This document shows positions 34,221-43,513 of a stretch of 64,000 nt of DNA, in pieces. The DNA is from Croceimicrobium hydrocarbonivorans (GTDB lineage Bacteria; Bacteroidota; Bacteroidia; Flavobacteriales; Schleiferiaceae), in assembly GCF_014524565.1 (NCBI RefSeq), contig NZ_CP060139.1:1805501-1869500 (forward strand), written 5' to 3'. Each line of letters opens with the position of its first letter. Within the stretch, counting starts at the first letter, position 1. The position numbers and the translations under genes are program-made. The notes under the pieces are model-generated. The model was not told the origin of the DNA. It worked only from the letters and a program-made list of their open reading frames with translations, and did no database searches.

Positions 34221-35798
34221 ATGTTATTAAGAACCTTGGCTTTAATCCTGATAGCGGTGATTCCCCTATCTTCGTTTTCGCAAACAGCCGGGGATAGTCT
34301 CAAGCCCACCCGCTACTACTACGAGAATGGGCAAGTAAGCAGTGAGGGGAGCTTACGCAATGGTAAACCCGATGCCTATTGGAAGAGCTATTATCGAAAT
34401 GGGGTTCTTAAAGCTGAAGGCAATCGCCAAAATTTTGAACTGGATGGACCTTGGATCTTTTACGATCGAGAGGGGATAAGAACCTCGGAAATCAATTATA
34501 AATCTGGTAAAAAGAACGGTCCCAGTAAGCTCTACAAGGAAGGCAAACTTCTGAAAATAGATCAGTTTAAAGACGATGTTCAGGAAGGTATCACCCGGTT
34601 TTTCTATCCAGATAGTTCACTACAAAAGGAAGTGCCTTATGTGGAAGGGAAAATGGAGGGTATGGGATATGAATATGCCCAGGATGGTAGAGTAATCACT
34701 TTATTAACATTTAAGAATGGAGCCCTCATCCGCAAGCAGAATATCAATCGTTTTGATCAGCAAGAGCAAAAGCAAGGCATGTGGATGGAGTTTCATGCGA
34801 ATAAGGGCATTGCCGTAGAAGGGCCTTATCTCAATGATCTGAAAAATGGCTATTGGAAATATTATAAATCCAATGGCAATTTGATTCGGGTTGAAAAGTG
34901 GATTAATGGCGAGCTGCAGGAAGGAGCAACTGAAGTGGCTAAGCTGGAGATTAAGCGAGAGATTGATCCAAAAACCGGAGCGGTAATTTTTAGAGGAGCC
35001 TATCAGAATGGAAAAGCAACCGGGGTGCATCGCGAATACAATTCGGAGGGTGAGATTATCGCTGCCCGGGTTTATGATCAGGGTAATAAACTATTTGAAG
35101 GATTAATCGATGAACAAGGTCGAAAGCAAGGCCCTTGGAAAAGCTTTTATGAAGATGGTAGCCTCAAGGCAGAAGGTTCGTATAAAGATGATTTGAAGGT
35201 AGGTTCCTGGCGTTATTTCTTTAGAGATGGTAAGCTGGAACAACAAGGAAATTACGTGGCGGGCAAAGCCAATGGATTATGGGAATGGTATTTCCAAAAT
35301 GGTCAACTTTTACGTGAAGAAGAATATGCCTTTGGTTTTGAAGATGGAATGTCTACCGAATACAATGATACCGGAGCAGTTATAGCCCAGGGATCCTATG
35401 TAGATGGTATGAAAGAAGGACAATGGGTACTAACCATCAATGATCACAAGGAAGTGGGACCTTATTTTGAAGGTCTTCGCAATGGATTGTGGAAGCATTA
35501 TTACCTGAATAAAGATCAATTAAGTTTTGAAGGAAGCTTCGAAAATGGATTAGAATCCGGAACCCATACCTATTATTATCCCAATGGACAGATACAACGA
35601 AGAGGAGATTATGCGGGAGGTGTTCGACAAGGTATTTGGGAGTTCTTTACAGAGAATGGAGACCGAATTGTAACCATCGAGTACCAGGATGGAGTAGAAG
35701 TGCGCTACAATGGCGAGAAAATCGATTATGGTCGACGCTATGAGCGTGCAGTCGCAGAAGAAAAAGCCCGTAAAAGTCTTTCGGAAGAAGCAGAATAA
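34221..35798 (+). CDS. Exported MORN-type repeat protein (YwqK-like repeats)
   Basis: 525 residues. The signal peptide is MLLRTLALILIAVIPLSSFSQ. Nearly the whole mature part is built of ~22-residue repeats of the form YYENGQVSSEGSLRNGKPDG-W, i.e. the MORN-variant repeat also called toxin-antitoxin YwqK antitoxin repeat. At least 14 copies are visible (YYRNGVLKAEG, FYEDGSLKAEGSYKDD, YYPNGQIQRRGDY). Such repeats form a beta-rod. Despite the family name nothing here indicates an antitoxin; the protein is probably a periplasmic or outer-membrane-associated structural or binding protein. It is followed by a NUDIX gene after 26 bases. Confidence 0.88.
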   Translation: MLLRTLALILIAVIPLSSFSQTAGDSLKPTRYYYENGQVSSEGSLRNGKPDAYWKSYYRNGVLKAEGNRQNFELDGPWIFYDREGIRTSEINYKSGKKNGPSKLYKEGKLLKIDQFKDDVQEGITRFFYPDSSLQKEVPYVEGKMEGMGYEYAQDGRVITLLTFKNGALIRKQNINRFDQQEQKQGMWMEFHANKGIAVEGPYLNDLKNGYWKYYKSNGNLIRVEKWINGELQEGATEVAKLEIKREIDPKTGAVIFRGAYQNGKATGVHREYNSEGEIIAARVYDQGNKLFEGLIDEQGRKQGPWKSFYEDGSLKAEGSYKDDLKVGSWRYFFRDGKLEQQGNYVAGKANGLWEWYFQNGQLLREEEYAFGFEDGMSTEYNDTGAVIAQGSYVDGMKEGQWVLTINDHKEVGPYFEGLRNGLWKHYYLNKDQLSFEGSFENGLESGTHTYYYPNGQIQRRGDYAGGVRQGIWEFFTENGDRIVTIEYQDGVEVRYNGEKIDYGRRYERAVAEEKARKSLSEEAE

Positions 35799-35824
35799 GT
35801 TTCTTTGAAGCTCTAAAATTTAGC

Positions 35825-36388
35825 ATGACAGAATTTCCACGAAAGGCTGGTGAATGGACCGAATTAAGCCGTGAGATCGTTTATGATAATCCTTGGATTG
35901 AAGTACAGCACAGTGCTATATTAAATCCTAATGGAGGAGAAGGAATTTACGGTAAAGTTCATTTTAAAAACCTGGCCATCGGAGTTTTAGCCTTAACCGA
36001 AGAAGAAGAAATTTTTTTGGTAGGACAGGAGCGCTTTCCTTTTGATGGTGAATATAGCTGGGAAATTATTGAAGGAGGGGGGCCTCTGGAGATCGATCCA
36101 TTGGAAAGTGCCAAAAGGGAATTAAAGGAAGAAACTGGATTAGAAGCCGCTCATTGGGAGTTTATGCAAGAAATGCATTTAAGTAATTCGGTTTCGGATG
36201 AACGTTCCCTTTGTTTTATAGCCAAAGATTTAGTTCAAAAAGAAGCAGAACCCGAAGACAGCGAAAAGCTGAAAATAAAAAAGCTCCCTTTTCAGGAAGC
36301 TCTTCAAATGGTTCTGGAAGGTAAAATCAAAGACAGCATTTCGGTTGCTGCTATCCTGCATTATGCCCTTCTAAAAAAGTCGAATTAG
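35825..36388 (+). CDS. NUDIX hydrolase (ADP-sugar pyrophosphatase-like)
   Basis: 187 residues. The NUDIX box GX5EX7REUXEEXGU is complete in GGGPLEIDPLESAKRELKEETGLEA (about residues 82-106). The position of the box and the preceding FPFDGEYSWEIIEGGG segment resemble ADP-ribose/ADP-glucose pyrophosphatases (NudF-like), which cleave nucleotide sugars. It follows the MORN-repeat gene and its stop interlocks with the DUF2911 gene (TTAG). Confidence 0.93.
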   Translation: MTEFPRKAGEWTELSREIVYDNPWIEVQHSAILNPNGGEGIYGKVHFKNLAIGVLALTEEEEIFLVGQERFPFDGEYSWEIIEGGGPLEIDPLESAKRELKEETGLEAAHWEFMQEMHLSNSVSDERSLCFIAKDLVQKEAEPEDSEKLKIKKLPFQEALQMVLEGKIKDSISVAAILHYALLKKSN

Positions 36389-36891
36389 GCTTTTTCTACA
36401 CTAAAATTAACGCGAGTGGTTTCCCAGCTTAGGCTGATGACACCTTTATCGGAAATTTCAATACTGAATTTTTCTGCCGGGCTTTTACTTTGCTTGGCAG
36501 GAACTTTAAAGCTGATCACATCTTTTTCTGAGTCGTAATTATAGGCACCCCATTGATTCCAAACCGAATTGATAATAATGGTCCATTCTTTTTTACCAGG
36601 GATGGTGAAGAGAGCATATTTCCCTGCTTTTACTACTTCACCATTTATGCTTACATCTTCGGTAAATTCAATCACGGTGGCTTCATTAGCGCCGGTACGC
36701 CAAACTTTATCAAAGGGAACTAAATCGCCAAAAATGGTTCTTCCCTTCATGGAAGGTTGGCCATATTGGATCTTAATTTCCAGATTTCCAATCTCCTGAC
36801 TGGTATTGATTAAGGGACTAGCTCTTTTTTCTTGAGCTTGTAAACCACTGAATATAAAAAGAGTGAGTATGCTTAAAAGGAATTTTTTCAT
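36385..36891 (-). CDS. DUF2911 exported protein
   Basis: 168 residues. The signal peptide is MKKFLLSILTLFIFSGLQAQ. The domain shows IKYGQPSMKGR-type sequence (IKIQYGQPSMKGRTIFG), VWRTGANEATVIEF and GKYALFTIPGKKEW, all diagnostic of DUF2911, a beta-sandwich domain common in secreted Bacteroidota proteins. The function of the family is unknown. Its stop overlaps the NUDIX stop. It is divergent from the YceI-like gene. Confidence 0.93.
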   Translation of the reverse strand: MKKFLLSILTLFIFSGLQAQEKRASPLINTSQEIGNLEIKIQYGQPSMKGRTIFGDLVPFDKVWRTGANEATVIEFTEDVSINGEVVKAGKYALFTIPGKKEWTIIINSVWNQWGAYNYDSEKDVISFKVPAKQSKSPAEKFSIEISDKGVISLSWETTRVNFSVEKA

Positions 36892-36988
36892 AACTTATAC
36901 TTTTATACAGGCTAAGCTAGTAGAAAAATACGGTGGTTCTGTAAATTTTCATAATATTGAAAAATTAGGGCAGGGGAATAATTAAGGA

Positions 36989-37537
36989 ATGATCTCAAAA
37001 CTTGCGAAAGTATTTGGACTGGGGGATAAGGAGCAATTCCGTGCCGTCAAGGTGAGGAATGATGCCTGCACTTATAATTTCACCGCAGTCAATATGCGCT
37101 TCAACAAGGTCAAAGGCTTTTTCAAGGAAGCCAAGCTGGAAGTTGATTTTAATATTCACGCATTAGATCAGAGTTTTTTAAATCTTCGCTGGCCTGTAGA
37201 TGGTATTCGCACCGGAATTCCGGAACGCGATAAGCAGTTGATAGAAGCCGTCCATTTTTTTAATGGACTGGAATATCCCGAAATTGTATTTAAAAGTAGG
37301 GAGATTAGTAAGGAATCTAAAAATCAACTGATTGTAACGGGGGACTTGTTTATAAAGGAGCATCGGAAAACTGTAGCGCTTTATGTGGGTTATAGTCAGG
37401 ATAAATATGGCTATCAACTTTTCGTTGACTACAGTTTAGATCGCTTTGAATTTGGAATCGGTGAAAGCGGAAGCTTTGCCATAGGCCGTCAAATTGAACT
37501 AGAGTTTGATATATGCCTCCAATTCGAAAGTGCCTAG
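36989..37537 (+). CDS. YceI-like lipocalin-fold protein, cytoplasmic form
   Basis: 182 residues. The pattern NMRFNKVKGFFKEAKLEVDF, then TGIPERDKQLIEAVHFF, EYPEIVFKSREI and LIVTGDLFIKEHRKTVAL follows the YceI beta-barrel, which binds isoprenoid-like lipids. Unlike standard YceI there is no signal peptide, and the N-terminus is short and charged. The hydrophobic ligand, if any, is not known. Confidence in the fold is moderate because residues are diverged. Confidence 0.72.
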   Translation: MISKLAKVFGLGDKEQFRAVKVRNDACTYNFTAVNMRFNKVKGFFKEAKLEVDFNIHALDQSFLNLRWPVDGIRTGIPERDKQLIEAVHFFNGLEYPEIVFKSREISKESKNQLIVTGDLFIKEHRKTVALYVGYSQDKYGYQLFVDYSLDRFEFGIGESGSFAIGRQIELEFDICLQFESA

Positions 37538-37575
37538 CCTCCAATATTTTATACTAAGGTATTTTTTTTAATCCG

Positions 37576-37583
37576 TAGCTTTG
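37576..37583 (+). promoter_or_regulatory. -7 promoter element of the histidine kinase gene
   Basis: TAGCTTTG is an exact TAnnTTTG element. It overlaps the TTG at 37581 that opens the reading frame, so translation must begin further downstream; this supports the GTG start at 37602. Confidence 0.5.
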
Positions 37584-37601
37584 CGGAATATTTTTTTGGG
37601 A

Positions 37602-39704
37602 GTGAAGTCGTGTTGGGGAAATACAATTAAGGTCATTTTGCTTTGCATTCTGCCTTTTAGCATGATATCTATGGATGCACATCAAGTGCGGAAATGGGAT
37701 CTGGACAGTCTGTATTATCTCGCTTTTGATCAAATTGGCAATAGTCTACAGGAAGGAAAAATTGAGGTCGATAAATATTATCGAGCCTCCCTTTTATTGA
37801 ATGACAGTAGCAATTTGGCCTATGCCTTGGATTTGAAGGGCTTGGATGCTTATATGCGCGATAAGGTAGATTCGGCCAAAATGTTTGCCGATCAATCCAT
37901 CAAGCTTTTCCGTATTCTTAAAGATTCTATCGGTCTTAGTACCGCTATCTATAATTTAAGTAATTACCACGAGTATTTAGGTGAATACACCACTGCATTG
38001 CGCTATCTGCATTTAGCTCGTGAAATTGATATTAAACTGGGTAATAAAAAGGATAATGACCCTTTTTACTACAACCGCCTAAGTGATATTGTATACAACC
38101 AAGGTCAGCTGGATCTTGCCCTGCGCTATTTACACAAAGCCTGGCGTGCACAGCATGAAAGTGGTTATTCGGCTTATTATTTAAGTCCGGCTTTACATCT
38201 AAATTATGCTTGGCTATATAACGATTTAGGAATAACTGAATTGGCGGAGTATTATGCTAAAAAGGCCTATAGTTATACAACAAATGATTCTCTGTTAACC
38301 ACACGTTCTGGTGCTTTAGAAGTATTGAGTCTTTCAGCTGAGCGCAGAGGAGATATGGATTTAGCTCTGGCTTATGCACAAAAGGCTTTGGAGCTGAATA
38401 AAGTTTATGGGGATCCTTATTTCATTACCTACAGCCACTTATTCCTAATGTCGCATTATACCTTGGTAAATGAGCTTGACAAGGCACAGTATTATGCGGA
38501 TTTGGTTCTCAAAAATATGGAGCCTTTTGAGCGCAGCCCAACTTTTGTGGTAGACATGAATGATGAGCTTTATAAATTCTTTAAAAAGAAAGGGGATAAT
38601 GCCCAGGCTCTAAAACATTTGGAACGCAGCTCTGAAGCGCGTAGAATTATCAATGAGGTGGATGGTATTGCTGCCATGAAGCAATTTGATGAGGAAATGG
38701 AAAACCGCTATCGGGAATTGATGAAAACCAAATCTCGTTTGCAGGAGGAGGAAATTAATTTACAGAATACCCTCTTGGTTTTCGCTCTTATATTATTGAT
38801 CGGAGTGATGGGATTCTTGGTATTGCTTTATCGAAGCAATAAGCAGATGAATGCAGCCAATGAGCAATTGGTTCTTCAAAATAATCAGATCGAAAGTCAG
38901 AAGCAAGAGATTCAAAATCAGGCGGAAGACCTAGAAGATCGCAATGAAGAGCTCGAGAAATTAAACAGTAGTAAGGATCGATTATTCTCCGTTTTAGCGC
39001 ATGATCTAAGACAGCCCTTTAATCAGATAATTGGCGTAATAGATTTACTGGAAGGTGAGCAATTAGAAGCTGCTGATCGTAAGAGTATCCTAAGCAGTTT
39101 AAAGTCTTCTGTTCAATCAACTTCCGATTTAGTTACCAATGTACTTACTTGGAGCAAAGCTCAATTTGCAGGAGTTACTTTGAAACCCGAACATTTGGCT
39201 TTAGCCAATACCGTAAAAAGAGCCCTGCTTCACTTTAGTATTGCCTTGGATAAAAAGAAGATCAAGGTGGTTTTTGATATTCCGGATCAGCTTTCTATCG
39301 TTTTTGATAAGGATCATTTTGATAGCGTATTGCGAAACTTGTTTAGCAATGCCTATAAATTTTCTCCGGCTAATTCAACCATTCATATATCGGCCAAGGC
39401 CAATACCCAGAAGAAGAGAGTATACCTCTATATCCGCGATGAAGGTATCGGTATGGATCAGTACCAAAAGGAGCGATTGGTATCCGGAGATCAGGCGGTA
39501 GATTCTATTAATGGCACTTTTAATGAATCAGGAACTGGCATTGGCATGGTGATCGTGCGCGACTTCCTCCGCGAAAATCAATCTTATTTTGATATTGAAT
39601 CCACTATCAATGAGGGAACAACTTTCATTATCAATATGCCGATGGGTCCTGATGTGAATTTACGCTCAGCCAGTAATATTAAAGCGGTTCAGGATTTTCT
39701 ATAG
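37602..39704 (+). CDS. TPR-containing sensor histidine kinase
   Basis: 700 residues from GTG 37602; the open frame begins with TTG 37581, inside the promoter element. A signal peptide (VILLCILPFSMISMDA) is followed by tetratricopeptide repeats (~45-340), one membrane span (TLLVFALILLIGVMGFLVLLY), a coiled coil and the kinase core. The H-box is SVLAHDLRQPFNQIIG (phospho-His about residue 467), the N-box LFSNAYKFSP (Asn about 583), then DEGIGMD and GTGIGMVIV. Periplasmic TPRs sense an unknown signal, and the kinase would phosphorylate a response regulator not encoded nearby. It is thus an orphan kinase. Confidence 0.92.
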   Translation: MKSCWGNTIKVILLCILPFSMISMDAHQVRKWDLDSLYYLAFDQIGNSLQEGKIEVDKYYRASLLLNDSSNLAYALDLKGLDAYMRDKVDSAKMFADQSIKLFRILKDSIGLSTAIYNLSNYHEYLGEYTTALRYLHLAREIDIKLGNKKDNDPFYYNRLSDIVYNQGQLDLALRYLHKAWRAQHESGYSAYYLSPALHLNYAWLYNDLGITELAEYYAKKAYSYTTNDSLLTTRSGALEVLSLSAERRGDMDLALAYAQKALELNKVYGDPYFITYSHLFLMSHYTLVNELDKAQYYADLVLKNMEPFERSPTFVVDMNDELYKFFKKKGDNAQALKHLERSSEARRIINEVDGIAAMKQFDEEMENRYRELMKTKSRLQEEEINLQNTLLVFALILLIGVMGFLVLLYRSNKQMNAANEQLVLQNNQIESQKQEIQNQAEDLEDRNEELEKLNSSKDRLFSVLAHDLRQPFNQIIGVIDLLEGEQLEAADRKSILSSLKSSVQSTSDLVTNVLTWSKAQFAGVTLKPEHLALANTVKRALLHFSIALDKKKIKVVFDIPDQLSIVFDKDHFDSVLRNLFSNAYKFSPANSTIHISAKANTQKKRVYLYIRDEGIGMDQYQKERLVSGDQAVDSINGTFNESGTGIGMVIVRDFLRENQSYFDIESTINEGTTFIINMPMGPDVNLRSASNIKAVQDFL

Positions 39705-39705
39705 G

Positions 39706-40449
39706 CTAACTGAAAAGTCCTTCTAATACATCTCCTACTAGATAAGCCAATCCTGCTGCTGCAGCTCCCAGGAAAAAGGTTTCCAGCATACTGCGAATTA
39801 TTTTGGTTTGGGTAACCATGGCTTTTAAATAACCAATCAACATAAAGACTAATCCGGTTAAAACCGAAGAGTAAAAGAATAGGGGACTATCAGCCGACAT
39901 GAGTTTTAGATAGTCCAAAACATAAACCAAGAGGGGTATAAATCCAAAGAGCAAAAAGCTTAAAAAGGTAACCCCACCCATGGCCCAGGGTGATTTGGTT
40001 TCTTCCGACATTTCTAATTCTTCCTTCATCATTACGTCTACCCAGCGATCTTTATCGGCAGTGATGGTATCCACAATTTGCTCTAAGATTTCGCCTTCAA
40101 AACCTTTGGCGCGGTAGATATCTCGGATTTCTTCTTTCTCCTTTTCAGGAAGATGTTCTACTTCCCAGTATTCAATATTCTCGTGCTTCTTATAATTTTC
40201 CTTTTCACTTTTGGTGGATAGGTAACTTCCTACCGACATAGCAAAACCGTCGGCAATAAGGTTAGCGAAGCCTAAAATGATCACTACGGCACTGTCGAGG
40301 GTGGCCCCGGCAGCTCCAGCTACAACCGCAAAGGTGGTTACACTGCCATCAATTCCGCCATAAACGAATTCACCCAGATATTCCTGAAACCGATTAATCA
40401 ATGGATATTTGCTACCGTGAATACGATCTTCGTGACCTTTAGGGCTCAT
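39706..40449 (-). CDS. VIT1/CCC1-family iron or manganese transporter
   Basis: 247 residues. The first helix region ([20 protein letters not shown]) and [20 protein letters not shown] are signatures of the VIT/CCC1 family, with the conserved charged cytoplasmic domain that binds metal ([29 protein letters not shown]). Three more helices follow. Family members export Fe2+ or Mn2+ from the cytoplasm. The stop lies one base from the histidine kinase stop on the other strand. A -7 element lies 19 bases upstream. Confidence 0.92.
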   Translation of the reverse strand: MSPKGHEDRIHGSKYPLINRFQEYLGEFVYGGIDGSVTTFAVVAGAAGATLDSAVVIILGFANLIADGFAMSVGSYLSTKSEKENYKKHENIEYWEVEHLPEKEKEEIRDIYRAKGFEGEILEQIVDTITADKDRWVDVMMKEELEMSEETKSPWAMGGVTFLSFLLFGFIPLLVYVLDYLKLMSADSPLFFYSSVLTGLVFMLIGYLKAMVTQTKIIRSMLETFFLGAAAAGLAYLVGDVLEGLFS

Positions 40450-40467
40450 GATGTAGAATTATAAACT

Positions 40468-40475
40468 CAAAGATA
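40468..40475 (-). promoter_or_regulatory. -7 promoter element of the VIT-family gene
   Basis: On the minus strand TATCTTTG, an exact TAnnTTTG, lies 19 bases before the transporter ATG, and only 10 bases from the start of the opposite gene. Confidence 0.5.
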
Positions 40476-40484
40476 TTCAGGATT

Positions 40485-41228
40485 TTGCGGAATCGCCGGG
40501 AACTGGGCTTTCTCTTGATAAGCCTGATCTTAATTAGTATTAATCCAGTTAAACTCAATGGACAGAGCCATTATGTGGATGGCTTGTATTGGCTGCGGAT
40601 TCAAACCCAGTTTACTTTCAACCCAAAATGGTCGGGATCTCTGGAATTGGAAGAGCGTCGATTCTTAGCTCCTGATCGAGCGCATCAAAGAGTATTTCCC
40701 GATGTGCGATTGTTCTATCATTTTGCCCCATCCTGGAAAACCGGAATCGGATATACCAATTTCAGTATTAGTGGCCCAGGTACCGCTGATATTCCGGTAA
40801 ATCAAGTTTTACATGAACAACGTTATGCGCTCTTTTTAGCTCGGAAATTTAAATGGGAGAAGAGTTCTCTAGGAACTCAATGGAAAAGTGAATTACGCAA
40901 TTTTGATCGCGATCCCTTAGACGGGGAGCTCAACTTTTTAGACTATGTTGTTCGTTTGCGCTTTTTAGCGAAATACAGCTATGCTTTGGATGAGTTTTGG
41001 AAGGTATCTGCCGGCGATGAATTGCATATCAATATAGCTGGAAATACCGATTATCAATTCTTTGATCAGAATCGGATTTTTGGCGGTTTAAGCTATAAGC
41101 ATAATGACTTTAGCTATGGCTTGGATTATATATTCTGGTATCAAAAAAACCGCAGGGGCAGCGCATTTTTTCATCGCCACATCCTGCGGTTCACATTTCA
41201 ATATCAGTTCGATTTTAGCGGACTATAA
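40485..41228 (+). CDS. DUF2490 outer-membrane-like protein
   Basis: 247 residues. No ATG is available; the frame starts at TTG 40485 with a signal-like stretch (LGFLLISLILISINPVKLNGQ). The mature part begins DGLYWLRIQTQFTFNPKW and alternates amphipathic beta strands (RFLAPDRAHQRVFPDVRL, YGLDYIFWYQKNRRG, ILRFTFQYQFDF), as in DUF2490, a predicted outer-membrane beta-barrel family of Bacteroidota. It ends with an aromatic residue near the C-terminus. Its end overlaps the aldehyde dehydrogenase gene by six bases. The role is unknown. Confidence 0.85.
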   Translation: MRNRRELGFLLISLILISINPVKLNGQSHYVDGLYWLRIQTQFTFNPKWSGSLELEERRFLAPDRAHQRVFPDVRLFYHFAPSWKTGIGYTNFSISGPGTADIPVNQVLHEQRYALFLARKFKWEKSSLGTQWKSELRNFDRDPLDGELNFLDYVVRLRFLAKYSYALDEFWKVSAGDELHINIAGNTDYQFFDQNRIFGGLSYKHNDFSYGLDYIFWYQKNRRGSAFFHRHILRFTFQYQFDFSGL

Positions 41229-42761
41229 ATCGAATTTGATGCCTTGAGCTAAAGGCACTTCTTTAGAATAGTTGATAGTGTTGGTTTGGCGACGCATATA
41301 AGCTTTCCAAGCATCGGATCCACTTTCACGACCACCACCGGTTTCTTTTTCGCCACCAAAGGCGCCACCAATTTCAGCACCGCTGGTACCAATGTTCACA
41401 TTGGCGATTCCACAGTCGCTACCGGCCGCTGAGAGGAATAATTCGCTCTCTCGCATATCAGTAGTCATAATAGCTGAAGAAAGTCCCTGAGGCACGCCAT
41501 TTTGAAGTGCAATAGCTTCGTCCAAATCTTTATACTTCATCACGTATAAAATGGGAGCAAAGGTTTCGTGTTGTACGATAGCATAGTGATTTTCCACCTC
41601 GGCAATACAAGGCTTCACATAACAACCACTGCTGTACTCATCACCTTGCAATACTTCACCTTCCACAATCATGGTTCCGCCTTGTTCTTTAATGGCGGCT
41701 AAAGCTTTTTCATATTGCTCTACGGCCAAGGTATCGATAAGGGGACCTACGTGATTATTCATGTCTAATGGATTGCCAATACGCAGCTGACCATAAGCCT
41801 TTTTAAGGGCAGCAATCACATTGTCGTACTGACTTTCATGGATGATTAATCGACGGGTACTGGTACAACGCTGACCGGCAGTACCTACGGCGCCAAATAC
41901 GGCTCCTACCAAAGTAGATTCGATATCGGCTTTCTCGGAAATGATAATGGCATTATTACCACCTAATTCTAAGATAGTTTTACCTAAACGAGCGGCTACC
42001 GCTTGGCCAACAATCTTACCCATACGTATAGATCCAGTGGCAGAGATCAAAGGCATACGCTTGTCTTGAGTCATCCATTCGCCTACTTCTACACCACCGT
42101 TTACCAGGCAAGAAATACCTTCTGGAAGATTGTTTTCTTCCAATACTTCATTGAAGATGTTCTGGCAAGCGATCCCGCATAAAGGCACTTTTTCAGAAGG
42201 TTTCCAAACACATACATCACCACATACCCAGGCGATGGCAGCATTCCAGCACCAAACCGCAACCGGGAAATTGAAAGCGGAAATGATACCAACTGTACCC
42301 ATGGGATGCCATTGCTCATACATACGGTGAGAAGGACGTTCGGAGTGCATGGTAAGACCGTATAATTGACGGGATAGACCTACGGCAAAATCGCAGATGT
42401 CGATCATCTCTTGTACTTCACCCCAACCTTCTTGCAGGGATTTACCCATTTCCAGTGATACCAAGCGACCTAATAGGTCTTTGTTTTCGCGCAGTTTGTT
42501 TCCATACTGACGTACAATTTCACCACGCTTAGGAGCGGGCATGGTACGCCAAACTTTAAAAGCTTCATCGCTCTTAGCCATAATCGCTTCGTACTCTTCG
42601 CGAGTGGTTTGAGTAACGCTGGCTAATTCTTGACCATTGATGGGCGTATGTGAAACAATTTTAGGACCGGCTCCAAAAAATTCTTTTCCGGTAGAACTGC
42701 CGGGGTTTTCTTTGGATATACCTAATCCTTCTAAAATGTTGTTAATTTCTGAGAGGTTCAT
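41223..42761 (-). CDS. Aldehyde dehydrogenase, ALDH7 (antiquitin)-like
   Basis: 512 residues. The catalytic Cys is in GTAGQRCTSTRRL and the general base Glu in KTILELGGNNAIII; the NAD-binding region is SATGSIRMGKIVGQ. The sequence around these motifs matches ALDH7/antiquitin, which oxidises alpha-aminoadipic semialdehyde (piperideine-6-carboxylate) in lysine breakdown. The gene stands alone on the strand with its own -7 element, so the lysine pathway context is not visible. The dehydrogenase call is firm; the substrate is probable. Confidence 0.9.
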   Translation of the reverse strand: MNLSEINNILEGLGISKENPGSSTGKEFFGAGPKIVSHTPINGQELASVTQTTREEYEAIMAKSDEAFKVWRTMPAPKRGEIVRQYGNKLRENKDLLGRLVSLEMGKSLQEGWGEVQEMIDICDFAVGLSRQLYGLTMHSERPSHRMYEQWHPMGTVGIISAFNFPVAVWCWNAAIAWVCGDVCVWKPSEKVPLCGIACQNIFNEVLEENNLPEGISCLVNGGVEVGEWMTQDKRMPLISATGSIRMGKIVGQAVAARLGKTILELGGNNAIIISEKADIESTLVGAVFGAVGTAGQRCTSTRRLIIHESQYDNVIAALKKAYGQLRIGNPLDMNNHVGPLIDTLAVEQYEKALAAIKEQGGTMIVEGEVLQGDEYSSGCYVKPCIAEVENHYAIVQHETFAPILYVMKYKDLDEAIALQNGVPQGLSSAIMTTDMRESELFLSAAGSDCGIANVNIGTSGAEIGGAFGGEKETGGGRESGSDAWKAYMRRQTNTINYSKEVPLAQGIKFDL

Positions 42762-42780
42762 GTCTTAGGATTTTAAGCAA

Positions 42781-42788
42781 CGAAATTA
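42781..42788 (-). promoter_or_regulatory. -7 promoter element of the aldehyde dehydrogenase gene
   Basis: On the minus strand TAATTTCG (TAnnTTYG) lies 20 bases before the ATG. Confidence 0.4.
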
Positions 42789-42833
42789 GTTTTTCAGTTG
42801 GGAAATGGACTGGATATACTTGATTTTTGAAGA

Positions 42834-43226
42834 ATGAAGCAAGTAGAAGTTCTGGATCTAAATCTGCTTTCCGAAAAGGAAGGAAATTGTACTTATGATT
42901 TTGAAAGTATCCATAGCCAGAAGGGTAGAATATTAGCATTTCGAAAGAAAGGCAGTATAAGCGGTAATCACTGGCATGAGGGAAAATCTACTACTAAAAA
43001 CCCGGAGGAAATGCTCATTATTTCCGGTCGATTAAAGCTAGAATGGACGGATGAGCCAGAAGGTATTTATCAGCATTCTAAATTGATTGAAGCCCCGGCT
43101 TTAATTCGCATTAATCCCGGAATTAAACATCGGGTAGAAGCTCTGGAAGATTTATGCTTTTTGGAGTTTAATTCTTTAGCTGAACATGCGGCGGATACCC
43201 TATATCCCAATCACCAGGAAAAATAG
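42834..43226 (+). CDS. Cupin-like protein
   Basis: 130 residues. A small beta-barrel with the cupin pattern NHWHEGKSTTKNPEEMLIISGRLKL (two His and a Glu as metal ligands) and a second motif NPGIKHRVEAL. Lengths and motif spacing resemble WxcM-like or small sugar-binding cupins, but no specific function can be given. It overlaps the convergent gene by 16 bases. Confidence 0.8.
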   Translation: MKQVEVLDLNLLSEKEGNCTYDFESIHSQKGRILAFRKKGSISGNHWHEGKSTTKNPEEMLIISGRLKLEWTDEPEGIYQHSKLIEAPALIRINPGIKHRVEALEDLCFLEFNSLAEHAADTLYPNHQEK

Positions 43227-43513
43227 AGGCGAAAGAGCCAAACAAAGCCGGCTAAACCGAGGATCATTAAAACAACGGAAAGCAAGAGAAGTCGCAGCTT
43301 ATGGCGACTCTCTGCTTTGGATTTTTGTTTAAGTTTTGCTTGTAAAGCCTTACGATCCTCATCACTAAACTCTTGCGAATTGAGTTCGGTTTGTTTATGG
43401 TGATGATCAAATTTATCGAGCTTATCACCATAAATATTTTTCAGGTGTTTGAAGATCTTACGAGGTTTTCTGGCATAAGTTTCTTTCTTCATGCCAAATC
43501 CCATATAAGCCAT
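43211..43513 (-). CDS. Small membrane-anchored protein with charged N-terminus
   Basis: 100 residues. A Lys/His-rich N-terminal part (KIFKHLKNIYGDKLDKFDHHHKQ) is followed by a highly charged segment and one C-terminal span (LLLLSVVLMILGLAGFVWLF). No family is recognised. The start codon overlaps the stop of the DUF4139 gene (TAATG), so it is translationally coupled and may assist it. Confidence 0.65.
   Translation of the reverse strand: MAYMGFGMKKETYARKPRKIFKHLKNIYGDKLDKFDHHHKQTELNSQEFSDEDRKALQAKLKQKSKAESRHKLRLLLLSVVLMILGLAGFVWLFRLYFSW

Noticed and set aside
34704-35030. Antisense frame of 108 codons
   Set aside because: Opposite the MORN-type repeat gene, whose repetitive codons create open frames on the other strand.
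34221-35798. Reading the MORN-type protein as an antitoxin
   Set aside because: The YwqK label comes from a domain name; the protein is exported and has no toxin partner nearby.
37581-37601. TTG 37581 as start of the histidine kinase
   Set aside because: It overlaps the -7 promoter element, so it would lie before or at the transcription start.
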